Shown: piece by piece, positions 13,729 to 23,471 of the stretch
Position numbering within the stretch: the stretch's first letter is position 1
Layout: the number at the start of each line of letters is the position of its first letter
From: an uncultured Muribaculaceae bacterium
Lineage (GTDB): Bacteria; Bacteroidota; Bacteroidia; Bacteroidales; Muribaculaceae
DNA length: 25,845 bases
NCBI GenBank assembly: GCA_910584525.1
Contig: CAJUAT010000042.1
Coordinates: 1 to 25,845, forward strand
Reading direction: 5' to 3'
Notes under the pieces: generated by a model
What the model was told of the DNA's origin: nothing
Database searches by the model: none
What the model saw: only the letters and a program-made list of their open reading frames with translations
Translations under genes and position numbers: made by a program

Positions 13729-14676
13729 TCATAAATCATTGGCGTCAACGAGGAACTTCTCAGCATCGAGTGCAGCGCGGCATCCGGTACCGGCGGAGGT
13801 CACGGCCTGACGGTAGATGGGGTCGGCACAGTCGCCGGCGGCAAACACTCCCGGCACGCTGGTGGCCGTGGTCGGCGACTTGGTGATTATGTACCCTTCG
13901 GCGTCGAGGTCGAGCTGTCCTTTGAAAATGTCGGTGTTGGGTTTATGGCCAATGGCCAGGAAGAAGCCGTCAATCGGCACGTTGAAGTATTCCTCGTTTT
14001 CCTCGCCTTTGTTGCGCACGAGGCTCATTCCTTCCACACCGTCCTCGCCATAAAGGCCCACTGTGTTGCACTTGAAGAGAATCTCGATGTTCTCTTTCTG
14101 CTCCACGCGTCGCTTCATGGTATGGGAAGCGCGGAGATAATCCTTTCGGACCACCATATATACTTTGGATGCGAGCGAAGAGAGGTAGAGAGCTTCCTCG
14201 CAGGCGGTGTCGCCGCCGCCCACCACGGCCACAACCTTCTTACGGTAGAAGAATCCGTCGCAGGTGGCGCAAGCGCTGACGCCGAGGCCGCGGTATTTCT
14301 CCTCGTCGTCGAGACCGAGGTACTTTGCTTGTGCGCCAGTGCATACTATCACAGATTCGGCCACGATGCGGCGGCCGCTGTCGTCCTCGCATACGAAAGG
14401 CCGCTTGCTGAAGTCTACTTTGGTGATGATGCCGTTCACAATCTCGGCGCCGAACCGCAGCGACTGCCGCCGGAAATCATCCATCATCTCCATGCCCAGC
14501 GTACCCTCCGGATAGCCGGGAAAGTTCTCTATCTCGGTGGTCTGGGTGAGCTGCCCGCCAGGCTGATGCCCTTCGTAGAGCACTGGCTGCAGATTGGCTC
14601 GCGACGCATATATGGCCGCCGTGTACCCGGCTGGCCCTGATCCTATTATCAATAGTTTTGTCTTCTTATCTTCCAT
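13729..14676 (-). CDS. trxB: Thioredoxin-disulfide reductase
   Basis: A 315-residue low-Mr flavoprotein that passes electrons from NADPH through FAD to thioredoxin in the cytoplasm. The FAD-binding GSGPAG lies at 12-17, and GHQPGGQLTQTTEIENFPGY (36-55) is the family signature. The redox-active C136-A-T-C139 sits in the NADPH domain (SACATCDGFF), the NADPH-binding GGGDTA at 153-158, and the second FAD motif VFAAGDC at 277-283. The length is standard. It starts 3 nt after the LolA-like gene and is last in the malic enzyme-lolA-trxB operon, so NADPH-forming and NADPH-using enzymes are co-transcribed. The long palindrome begins 9 nt after its stop. Confidence 0.97.
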   Translation of the reverse strand: MEDKKTKLLIIGSGPAGYTAAIYASRANLQPVLYEGHQPGGQLTQTTEIENFPGYPEGTLGMEMMDDFRRQSLRFGAEIVNGIITKVDFSKRPFVCEDDSGRRIVAESVIVCTGAQAKYLGLDDEEKYRGLGVSACATCDGFFYRKKVVAVVGGGDTACEEALYLSSLASKVYMVVRKDYLRASHTMKRRVEQKENIEILFKCNTVGLYGEDGVEGMSLVRNKGEENEEYFNVPIDGFFLAIGHKPNTDIFKGQLDLDAEGYIITKSPTTATSVPGVFAAGDCADPIYRQAVTSAGTGCRAALDAEKFLVDANDL

Positions 14677-14679
14677 TTC

Positions 14680-15294
14680 TTATCTTAGGTCTATAGTTTC
14701 GTAATCCTTGTAAGCCGCCGCCGGAAAAACAAACTCGTCAGCGTTGAATTTTCTGCCCGTAGCCACTCCGGTAAATGTAACGGAGCTGCGAGAGTCATTG
14801 TTCATGCGTATCACGAGACGCTCCGGGAGCATCGTTTTTTTGTTTACTGCCACTTCTATGGCTTTGACATCCATATTTCCGGCTCTTTTGGGGTTGAGAA
14901 GCACGAGGTAACGCGAGGCATCCTTCCGGCTCGAGAAATAGATATTGTAGCGGGATGCGTAATTGTCGAGATACGCCAGCGGATTAGCCTCGGCGAGCTC
15001 ATCGGCCGTAGGAATCACCACAGTCACTTCCCGAGTCCGCGGATTGGCGTTCCAAAGTGTCCTGCCGTCATACCATTGCCGTCCCATGCCGGCAATGTCG
15101 ATCTGCGACTTGCGACCTGAAATCTTGAAAGAGCCATTCACGGAATTGCCCGGATAAGTTACCTTGAAATTACCCGACAGTCCGGATGAACCGTTGATTT
15201 TGGCGGCAACCTGCCGCATCACGTCCTGAGGCGTCTGCGCGATGGCGCACATGGCCGCCATAACAACGGCAATTACTGCGAAAATCCTTCTCAT
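14680..15294 (-). CDS. LolA-like outer-membrane lipoprotein carrier protein
   Basis: A 204-residue periplasmic protein. Residues 1-19 form a signal peptide ending CAIAQ. The mature domain fits the LolA/LolB half-barrel as found in Bacteroidetes: SGLSGNFKVTYPGNSVNGSF (~37-56), MGRQWYDGRTLWNANPRTRE (~70-89), and a late strand pattern KAIEVAVNKKTMLPERLVIR. LolA carries lipoproteins across the periplasm from the inner-membrane LolCDE complex to the outer membrane. It sits between malic enzyme and trxB with very short gaps. The start ATG abuts a heptamer tandem repeat that includes the stop of the upstream gene. The fold assignment is by pattern; a different LolA-like substrate is possible. Confidence 0.85.
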   Translation of the reverse strand: MRRIFAVIAVVMAAMCAIAQTPQDVMRQVAAKINGSSGLSGNFKVTYPGNSVNGSFKISGRKSQIDIAGMGRQWYDGRTLWNANPRTREVTVVIPTADELAEANPLAYLDNYASRYNIYFSSRKDASRYLVLLNPKRAGNMDVKAIEVAVNKKTMLPERLVIRMNNDSRSSVTFTGVATGRKFNADEFVFPAAAYKDYETIDLR

Positions 15295-15304
15295 TTATCA
15301 CTTA

Positions 15305-16573
<1,269 letters not shown>

Positions 16574-16681
16574 GGTAATACATTTTATCAGGCCGTCCGA
16601 CCCTTTCCTTTGCTTAAAACAATATTGTAATAAGCAATGTTTTATAATGTTCCAGTCCGACATAGTCGCCGGTTTGATTAG

Positions 16682-16689
16682 CAAAATTA
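16682..16689 (-). promoter_or_regulatory. -7 promoter candidate for the malic enzyme operon
   Basis: The minus strand reads TAATTTTG followed by C. No TTTG occurs at the right spacing upstream. It lies in the divergent gap with the ABC-F gene (16574-16746) and would give a leader of ~105 nt. Confidence 0.4.
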
Positions 16690-16734
16690 ACTAAAAATAT
16701 GATACCGCGCTACTGTCACGCATATATTTTTTAT

Positions 16735-16742
16735 TAATTTTG
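16735..16742 (+). promoter_or_regulatory. -7 promoter element 4 nt before the ABC-F start codon
   Basis: TAATTTTG ends at 16742, CGGT follows, and the ATG is at 16747. In Bacteroidetes, transcription starts a few bases after this box, so the transcript would begin at or beside the A of the ATG (leaderless). The -33 box is poor: the position 20 nt upstream reads TACT. Confidence 0.45.
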
Positions 16743-16746
16743 CGGT

Positions 16747-18711
16747 ATGATTTCAATAAACAATCTCGGGGTTGAATTTTCGGCAAAGCCATTGTTCAGT
16801 GATGTGAGCTTTGTAGTCGGCGACAACGACCGCATAGCGCTGACAGGCAAGAATGGTGCCGGCAAGTCGACCCTGCTGAAGATAATAGCGGGTCTGGAGC
16901 ACTGCGACAGCGGCAGCGTGTCGATACCCAACGGCGTCACCATAGGGTATCTGCCGCAGCAGATGGAGCTTGCCGACGCCACCACCGTTGCCGATGAGGT
17001 TAGGAAAGCCTACAGCGACCTCGACGACATACGTGCCGCCCTCGATGACGTGCAGCGGCAGATGGCCGAACGTACCGATTATGAAAGCGACGACTATGCC
17101 GCGCTCCTCGAAAAATTCGATTTCCTCAGTAACCGTCTTAATATCGAGGGGGTTGCCAATATCGATGCAGAGATAGAGTCGACGCTTACCGGCCTGGGCT
17201 TCAAGGCCATCGATCTGCGGCGTCCTACAGCCGAGTTTTCCGGCGGTTGGCGTATGCGAATAGAGCTGGCCAAGATACTGCTGCGTCGTCCTGACATTCT
17301 TCTGCTTGACGAGCCTACAAACCATCTCGACATAGAGTCGATACAATGGCTCGAGCGATTCATACAGACGAAAGGGAAGGCAGTGCTTCTGGTGAGCCAT
17401 GACCGTGCATTCCTCGACAACGTAACATCCCGCACCATCGAGATCTCATGCGGCAAGATTTATGACTATAAGGTGAACTACAGCAAGTTTCTCGTGCTAC
17501 GCAAGGAGCGCGTGGAGCAGCAGATGCGGGCTTACGAGAACCAGCAGAAGATGATTGCCGACACGCGGGAGTTCATCGAGCGGTTCCGCTACAAGGCCAC
17601 CAAGTCGGTGCAGGTGCAGAGCCGCATAAAGCAGCTGGAGAAGATTGTGCCCATAGAGGTCGACGAAGTCGACAACTCCCGGCTGCGGCTGAAGTTTCCG
17701 CCCGCGGAACGGTCGGGCGACTTTCCCTTGATTGTCGAAGGCCTGGGGAAGCGTTACGGTGACCATCAGGTGTTCTCAGGCGCGGAGTTCACCATACGGC
17801 GCGGCGAGAAGGTGGCTTTCGTGGGCCGCAACGGAGAGGGTAAGTCCACGCTGGTGAAGTGCATCATGAACGAGATACCCTACGACGGCACCCTGCGCAT
17901 AGGGCACAACGTCAAGATAGGCTACTTCGCCCAGAACCAGGCACAGCTTCTCGACGGAGAGCTCACCGTGTTCGAGACCATCGACAATGTAGCCACCGGC
18001 GACATGCGTACCAAGGTGCGCGACATCCTGGGCGCCTTCATGTTCGGCGGCGAGGCTGTCGACAAGAAGGTCAAGGTGCTGTCGGGCGGCGAAAAAACAC
18101 GTCTGGCCATGATACGACTCCTGCTCGAGCCGGTCAACTTCCTGATTCTCGACGAGCCTACCAACCATCTCGACATACCGTCGAAAGATGTGCTCAAGGA
18201 GGCAGTGGCCGACTTCAACGGCACGGTGATCATAGTGAGCCACGACCGTTACTTTCTCGACGGTCTTGTCGACAAGGTGTATGAGTTCGGCGACGGCCAT
18301 GTGCGCGAACATCTTGGCGGCATCTACGACTTCCTGCGCAGCAAGGACATGCAGAGTCTCCGCGACATAGAGCGTGTCAAGGAGCCGGCATCATTAACAG
18401 GCTCCAAACAACAGGCTCCATCGGCCGACAAACCGGCAACGCAACCGGCTGCTGAACAAAAAAACAGGAAGCTCACGTACGCCGAGCAGAAGGAACGCGC
18501 CAAGATGATTTCCAAAGCCGAGAAGGCTGTCAAAAAGGAAGAGGAACGCATAGCCGAGCTCGAAGAGAAGGTGAAAGAGCTTGAGACGAGGATCGCAGCC
18601 GGCGACGCCTCTCCCGATACCCTCGCAGCCTACGATAAAGCCACTAAGGACATGGAGAACGCCATGTCGCTCTGGGAGCTCGCCCAGCAGCAACTCGAAG
18701 AACTTACTTAA
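16747..18711 (+). CDS. ABC-F family ATPase (ribosome-associated, Uup/EttA-like)
   Basis: A 654-residue soluble protein with two ABC ATPase domains and no membrane segment. The first domain has Walker A GKNGAGKST (34-42), signature SGGW (165-168) and Walker B LLLDEPTNHLD (185-195). The interdomain linker (~240-310; RKERVEQQMRAYENQQKMIA) is the P-site tRNA interaction motif that defines ABC-F proteins. The second domain has GRNGEGKST (360-368), LSGGEKTRL (445-453) and LILDEPTNHLD (466-476). A C-terminal charged coiled coil (~575-654) follows, as in Uup. Such proteins act on the ribosome to resolve stalled or mis-set translation states; a few give antibiotic resistance, but nothing here points to that. 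First gene of a plus-strand run with M13 peptidase, aroE and comEC. Confidence 0.95.
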   Translation: MISINNLGVEFSAKPLFSDVSFVVGDNDRIALTGKNGAGKSTLLKIIAGLEHCDSGSVSIPNGVTIGYLPQQMELADATTVADEVRKAYSDLDDIRAALDDVQRQMAERTDYESDDYAALLEKFDFLSNRLNIEGVANIDAEIESTLTGLGFKAIDLRRPTAEFSGGWRMRIELAKILLRRPDILLLDEPTNHLDIESIQWLERFIQTKGKAVLLVSHDRAFLDNVTSRTIEISCGKIYDYKVNYSKFLVLRKERVEQQMRAYENQQKMIADTREFIERFRYKATKSVQVQSRIKQLEKIVPIEVDEVDNSRLRLKFPPAERSGDFPLIVEGLGKRYGDHQVFSGAEFTIRRGEKVAFVGRNGEGKSTLVKCIMNEIPYDGTLRIGHNVKIGYFAQNQAQLLDGELTVFETIDNVATGDMRTKVRDILGAFMFGGEAVDKKVKVLSGGEKTRLAMIRLLLEPVNFLILDEPTNHLDIPSKDVLKEAVADFNGTVIIVSHDRYFLDGLVDKVYEFGDGHVREHLGGIYDFLRSKDMQSLRDIERVKEPASLTGSKQQAPSADKPATQPAAEQKNRKLTYAEQKERAKMISKAEKAVKKEEERIAELEEKVKELETRIAAGDASPDTLAAYDKATKDMENAMSLWELAQQQLEELT

Positions 18712-18722
18712 ACATTGCTCCC

Positions 18723-20675
18723 ATGCACACAATCCAGCATAACATAGACCCGGCCGTATCTCCCGGCGACAACTTTTACGACTATGCCTGCGGCGGCTGG
18801 CGCAGGGCCCATCCGCTGACCGGCGAATACTCCCGCTATGGCGTCTTCGACGACATAGCTCAGAAGAACCTGCAACAGGTCAGAGGGCTCATCGACGGCC
18901 TCGGCGACCATCCCGAGTCGAAGGTTCGCGGCAGCATAGCCCAGAAAATCCATGACATCTATAGTCAGGGGATGGATATGGCCACGCGCGACAGGCTGGG
19001 CGCCGAACCCATTCTGCCGGTGTTGCGGCGTATCGAAAAGATTGACTGGGATAATTTTGCTGAAACCATGGGTTGGCTCAACACGGGGCCAGGTGGCGGC
19101 TTCTTCGGCTATGGCGTAGGCCCGGATCCGGCTGACGCGAGCGTCAACGTGCTGCATGCCGCGGAATGCGGACTTACACTCGGCGACCGCGACTATTATC
19201 TGGTGAAAAGCGACAGCAACGACCGTATTATGGAGGCTTTTCATGCATATGTGGTTAAGGTGATGACGCTCGCAGGGTATGCCCACGCAGATGCCGAAAG
19301 GGTATGGGAGTCGGTGATAGAGCTGGAGACGGAAATGGCGCGTCACAAGAAGACCCGCGAGGAACGCCGCAACCCTATGCTGAGCTTCAACTGGATGTCG
19401 TTCGCCGATTTCGAGAGCCGTTATCCGTGTATCGACTGGCGCACCGTATTCACCGTATCGGGGCTGGCGGTACCGGAAAGCCTCAATGTGAAATCGCCGG
19501 CCTATTTCGAGTTTCTGTCGGCATGGCTTCCAACGCTCGACATTCAGAAGGTACGCGACTATCTGGTGTTCACGGCCCTGTGCGAAGGCACCGGCACTCT
19601 CAGCAGCGATTTTTACGACGCCGACTTCGAGCTCTTCAGCCGCGTGATGTCGGGCACCGAGGAAAAGAAACCGCTATGGAAACGCGCCATGGCAATTCCC
19701 AACTCAATGTTCGGTGAGGCAATAGGCCAGCTGTATGTGGAGAAATATTTCCCCGAGCGCAACAAGGACTACATGCTCCGGCTCGTGGGAAATCTGCGCT
19801 CCGCGCTCGCCGGCCATATAAGGAGGCTCGAATGGATGTCCGACACCACCAAGGCCAAGGCCCTCGACAAGCTCGACGCCTTGACTGTCAAAATAGGTTA
19901 TCCCGACAAATGGAAAGACTATTCGGGTATTGACATAGACCCGCAGAAGAACTATCTGGAGAATGTTCTCGCCGCCTCGGAATGGTACATCCGCGACAAT
20001 TATTCCAAACTGGGTCAGCCCGTAGACCGCGACGAATGGTTCATGACGCCTCAGACGGTGAATGCCTATTACAGTCCGGCCATCAACGAGATATGTTTTC
20101 CGGCCGGTATCCTCCAGGCTCCCTACTTCGACATAGAGGCGAGCGACGCCGAGAACTATGGCGCGATAGGCGTGGTGATAGGTCATGAGATGACCCATGG
20201 TTTTGACGACCAGGGACGACAGTTCGACAAGGACGGCAACCTCACCGACTGGTGGAGCGCAGAGGATGCGGCCCGTTTCAAGGAGCTTACGGCACGGCTC
20301 GTGGAACAGTTCAACGCCGTGGAAGTGGCTCCCGGCGTGCATGCCAACGGCGAGTACACCCTCGGCGAGAACATCGCCGACCAGGGCGGCCTCCGCATAG
20401 CCTACACCGCCTGGAAAGAAAACTGCCCCGCTGCCGCAGACCCTTCGGGCCAGTTTACCCCCGACCAGCTATTCTATCTGGCTTACGCCGGGGTATGGGC
20501 ATCCAATATTAGGCCGGAGGAAATATTGCTGCGCACTCAGTCTGACCCCCATTCTCTTGGCCGTAACCGCGTGAACGTGACCCTCCGCAATATCGACCCC
20601 TTCTTCAAGGCTTTCGGTATCTCCGAAAGTGAGCCTATGTTCCGGCCCGAGAAGGAGAGAGTGGTGATATGGTAA
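18723..20675 (+). CDS. M13 family metalloendopeptidase (PepO/neprilysin-like) without signal peptide
   Basis: A 650-residue zinc endopeptidase of the neprilysin family, which cleaves short peptides. The zinc site is complete: H488-E489-x-x-H492 (VVIGHEMTHGFDDQG), third ligand E549 and D553 in GENIADQGGL, substrate-binding NAYYSP (447-452), and the C-terminal Trp (RVVIW). The N-terminus enters the M13 domain at once (IDPAVSPGDNFYDYACGGW, 8-26), so there is no signal peptide or lipobox. Many Bacteroidetes homologues have one, so this copy should be cytoplasmic, like lactococcal PepO. The stop of the ABC-F gene lies 11 nt upstream, and no start that would add a signal exists in frame. A heptamer repeat overlaps its stop codon. 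Confidence 0.94.
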   Translation: MHTIQHNIDPAVSPGDNFYDYACGGWRRAHPLTGEYSRYGVFDDIAQKNLQQVRGLIDGLGDHPESKVRGSIAQKIHDIYSQGMDMATRDRLGAEPILPVLRRIEKIDWDNFAETMGWLNTGPGGGFFGYGVGPDPADASVNVLHAAECGLTLGDRDYYLVKSDSNDRIMEAFHAYVVKVMTLAGYAHADAERVWESVIELETEMARHKKTREERRNPMLSFNWMSFADFESRYPCIDWRTVFTVSGLAVPESLNVKSPAYFEFLSAWLPTLDIQKVRDYLVFTALCEGTGTLSSDFYDADFELFSRVMSGTEEKKPLWKRAMAIPNSMFGEAIGQLYVEKYFPERNKDYMLRLVGNLRSALAGHIRRLEWMSDTTKAKALDKLDALTVKIGYPDKWKDYSGIDIDPQKNYLENVLAASEWYIRDNYSKLGQPVDRDEWFMTPQTVNAYYSPAINEICFPAGILQAPYFDIEASDAENYGAIGVVIGHEMTHGFDDQGRQFDKDGNLTDWWSAEDAARFKELTARLVEQFNAVEVAPGVHANGEYTLGENIADQGGLRIAYTAWKENCPAAADPSGQFTPDQLFYLAYAGVWASNIRPEEILLRTQSDPHSLGRNRVNVTLRNIDPFFKAFGISESEPMFRPEKERVVIW

Positions 20676-20704
20676 TGTTGAATTTTGAATGTTGAATGTT
20701 GAAT
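20674..20704. repeat. Heptamer tandem repeat at the M13 peptidase-aroE junction
   Basis: Four copies of AATGTTG (second copy AATTTTG) plus AAT, starting inside the TAA stop of the peptidase gene and ending 4 nt before the aroE ATG. It supplies TGA codons, one per 7 nt, in all three frames and several overlapping ATG triplets. Confidence 0.85.
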
Positions 20705-20708
20705 CGGG

Positions 20709-21500
20709 ATGGTGGATCTTGGACTGGTAGGGTATCCGTTGGGGCATTCCTTTTCGCCCGGATGGTTCGGGCGGAAGTTCGAGGCCGAAGGCGTGGAGGG
20801 CTCTTACCGGCTTTTTCCTCTGGAAAACATCGGCGAACTGCCGGACATGCTCGATGCCAATCCGAGTCTCGCCGGCTTCAACGTGACCGTCCCCTATAAG
20901 GAGGCCATACTCCCCTTTCTCGATGAGGTTACTCCGGAGGCTGAGGCCATAGGCGCAGTCAATACCGTGAGAATCGAGCGGCAGGATGGAGGCCGCCGGC
21001 TCATAGGCTACAATACTGATTACATCGGTTTTTCCGAGAGCCTGATACCATTGGTCAACATGCTTTCAGGACTTGTCAACGTGACGAATCCGGGGGCGCT
21101 GATACTCGGCACCGGCGGGGCTGCGAAGGCTGTGGCTTACGGGCTCGTTTCTTTAGGGATACGGTTCACGGCTGTAAGCCGCACTCCTGACATGCCGAAT
21201 GCATTCAGCGCCGATGGCCACAAGGTGATCGGCTATGGCGACATAACACCTTCGCTGCTGGCCGCCAACCATATCATCGTCAACTGCACGCCGCTCGGCA
21301 TGTGGCCGCGCACCGAGGGATGTCCGGCGTTGCCGTGGGATTCGTTGCCGGCGTCGTCACTGTGCTATGATCTTGTTTACAATCCCGCAGTCACGGAGTT
21401 CATGCGCATAGCTGCGGAACGCGGAGCCACGGTGAAGAATGGTCTGGAGATGCTTCATCGGCAGGCGGAGGCCGCCTGGAGGATATGGCGGCAAAAGTAA
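20709..21500 (+). CDS. aroE: Shikimate dehydrogenase
   Basis: A 263-residue enzyme that reduces 3-dehydroshikimate to shikimate with NADPH in the chorismate (aromatic amino acid) pathway. Shikimate-binding motifs are present: LGHSFSP (~11-17), FNVTVPYKEAI with the catalytic Lys (~57-67), GAVNTV (~84-89) and YNTDYIGF with the catalytic Asp (~101-108). The cofactor loop reads LGTGGAAKAV (~132-141), and the family C-terminal GLEMLHRQAEAAWRIW is intact. The ATG follows the heptamer repeat after the M13 peptidase gene, and the 3' end overlaps comEC by 16 nt, so it is translated as part of a run. The length is normal. Confidence 0.96.
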   Translation: MVDLGLVGYPLGHSFSPGWFGRKFEAEGVEGSYRLFPLENIGELPDMLDANPSLAGFNVTVPYKEAILPFLDEVTPEAEAIGAVNTVRIERQDGGRRLIGYNTDYIGFSESLIPLVNMLSGLVNVTNPGALILGTGGAAKAVAYGLVSLGIRFTAVSRTPDMPNAFSADGHKVIGYGDITPSLLAANHIIVNCTPLGMWPRTEGCPALPWDSLPASSLCYDLVYNPAVTEFMRIAAERGATVKNGLEMLHRQAEAAWRIWRQK

Positions 21501-23389
21501 ATCTCGGCGCTCCTATGCTTACGCCGGTGGCTGGACTCGTGGCCGGCATATTGGCGGCTGGGGTTGGCGCGGGTTTCGTCACGGGTGCTCTTCTAATTGT
21601 GGCCGGCATCATCATATATGAGGTGCTTCGGCGCTTTACCGCAAACCCTGTCTATGCCTGGCGGCTGCGTCAATGGCACCATTCGTGGCTCTTCCTCATC
21701 TTCGCCGGCGCCGGAGTGATGGTCACCGATTTCAGCCGGCCCGTACCCTTGAATGACGCCCTAACAGGCTCGACGCGCATGGCTTATGGCCGCATACGCG
21801 ACTTGTCGGACCGCACGGCCGGTGACCGAATCATTGTCGATGTCAACGCCCTTGTGGACTCCGCCGGCAATGTCAGGGCCTGCTCGCCCGAAGGCGTCAC
21901 GGCTACGATAGCTCATTGCGAGGCTGTACCCGGCGACTACATAGGTCTCCCCTGCCGGCTCATCCCCCTGGCCGCTTCGCCATACAGCTTCGACGATGCT
22001 TATCCACAGCGTATGCAGCGCAAAGGAATTCTCTATGAGGCCGACATGGAGGAGGAAGCCTTCCCCGACTATGACGCCGAGAAAGAGAAGAAGCCGGAAC
22101 ACAGGCTGCAGACGTGGCTGTGGAACCTGCGTATCGACATGGAGCGGTTTGTGGAATGCACGTCGCTGTCGATGCCCGTCAAGAAGTTTCTCATCACGCT
22201 GCTGCTCGGCGACAAGGCATATCTCGATAGCGATACCCGCGACCTCTTCGCCGACGCGGGCATATCCCACGTGCTGGCGTTGAGCGGCATGCATGTGTCG
22301 ATAGTGGCCGGCATTCTCCTCTTCCTGCTCTATCCTTTCAATTTCTTCGGGCTATACAAGTGGAGGTATCTTATAGCACTTCCTGTGCTATGGGGATATA
22401 CAGCCATCACTGGGGCGTCGCCGGCCACGGTGCGTGCCGCCATCATGATGACGGTGCTTGTGGCTTCACTGCTGCTCGAGCGCCGCAACTCGGGCTGGAA
22501 TGCTCTGCTGTCAGCGATGTTCGTGATACTGCTGTTCAGCCCCATGTCGCTCTACGATGCCGGGCTTCAGCTCAGCTTCATATGCGTGGCATCGCTGATA
22601 TTGTTTGCCGGGCCGGTTAATCCTATCGACCATCGCGCGCATCCGAGGCTTCACGCCGTGGCGGCGGCAGTGTCTGTGTCGATTGTGGCTACTGCCGGTT
22701 CGTGGGTGATCACGGCTTATTGGTTCGGTGCCATCCCTCTCCTCTTTCTGCCGGCAAATATACTTGTGCTGCCGCTGCTGCCCGTATATATAGTGGTGGC
22801 TCTGATATATTTTTTATCGGTACTTGCAGGCATGGAACTGCATCCGCTGGCATGGCTTCTCGACGGGAGCTACGAGGGACTGACAAGACTGTTGGAGTGG
22901 CTTCGCGGCGATTCGGGGACATCGGTGGAGGTTACGGTCTCTCTCATCACGGTGTTGCTGTGGCTTGCGGCCATGGGTGTGGCGGCGGTATGGCTTCATC
23001 ACCGTCGCACGCGGCTCAATATGGGAATGGCCATTCTGCTGGCGACGGCGGCGTTGGTGACAGTTCCCATGGCGGCGGCAGAAAGGCATACGGAGGTAAT
23101 CGTGACCAATTCGAGGCGCAACGTCACGGTACGCGTCAAGAGTGGAAGGGATTTCAGGGAATACAGGTTTCCGGCGAACACCGTCGGCGAATATGCCGTA
23201 GACGGTATCAGGATAGTATCGGCCGACTGTTCGGTGGAAGGAGCTGCGGTGCAACCGGGCTGCGACGTGCTGGTAGTCACCTCCCGCTGTCCCGACTCCA
23301 TCGCCTGGCTCATGGGCCGGCTGCGCCCGGCCCATGTCATGACATACCCCACCGACAGAATCCTCCGCCTCCCCACAAGAGACCCGTAA
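21485..23389 (+). CDS. comEC: ComEC/Rec2 family DNA-uptake channel, no metallo-beta-lactamase domain
   Basis: A 634-residue inner-membrane protein of the ComEC family, which passes single-stranded DNA into the cytoplasm during natural transformation. Two hydrophobic N-terminal segments (~12-48) and another at ~67-82 flank a DUF4131-type soluble domain (~90-200). The Competence domain begins with the hallmark SHVLALSGMHVSIVAGIL (~261-278) and has about eight further membrane segments to ~530. The tail (~530-634) is a beta-rich remnant without the HxHxDH zinc motif of the metallo-beta-lactamase domain found in Bacillus-type ComEC. This shortened form is usual in Bacteroidetes. It overlaps aroE by 16 nt and is convergent with the prenyltransferase gene. 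Whether the host is competent cannot be judged here. Confidence 0.9.
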   Translation: MAAKVNLGAPMLTPVAGLVAGILAAGVGAGFVTGALLIVAGIIIYEVLRRFTANPVYAWRLRQWHHSWLFLIFAGAGVMVTDFSRPVPLNDALTGSTRMAYGRIRDLSDRTAGDRIIVDVNALVDSAGNVRACSPEGVTATIAHCEAVPGDYIGLPCRLIPLAASPYSFDDAYPQRMQRKGILYEADMEEEAFPDYDAEKEKKPEHRLQTWLWNLRIDMERFVECTSLSMPVKKFLITLLLGDKAYLDSDTRDLFADAGISHVLALSGMHVSIVAGILLFLLYPFNFFGLYKWRYLIALPVLWGYTAITGASPATVRAAIMMTVLVASLLLERRNSGWNALLSAMFVILLFSPMSLYDAGLQLSFICVASLILFAGPVNPIDHRAHPRLHAVAAAVSVSIVATAGSWVITAYWFGAIPLLFLPANILVLPLLPVYIVVALIYFLSVLAGMELHPLAWLLDGSYEGLTRLLEWLRGDSGTSVEVTVSLITVLLWLAAMGVAAVWLHHRRTRLNMGMAILLATAALVTVPMAAAERHTEVIVTNSRRNVTVRVKSGRDFREYRFPANTVGEYAVDGIRIVSADCSVEGAAVQPGCDVLVVTSRCPDSIAWLMGRLRPAHVMTYPTDRILRLPTRDP

Positions 23390-23471
23390 TTTTTTTGGTT
23401 CAATCCTTTTTGTGGTGCACTTATAATTTTGTTTCTCTCATCCTTCGGCCGCGTTCTGTGATTCCAAAAAT

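Noticed and set aside
13945..14640. 231-codon plus-strand frame opposite trxB
   Set aside because: Antisense shadow; trxB has every expected motif on the other strand.
16574..16684. Upstream ATG adding 37 residues to malic enzyme
   Set aside because: The added residues are not like any malic enzyme N-terminus, and the ATG at 16573 begins the conserved sequence.
23390..23471. Intrinsic terminator between convergent comEC and the prenyltransferase gene
   Set aside because: Only a weak pairing (AATTTTT...GG with CCAAAAATT) with a ~65-nt loop; not strong enough to call.
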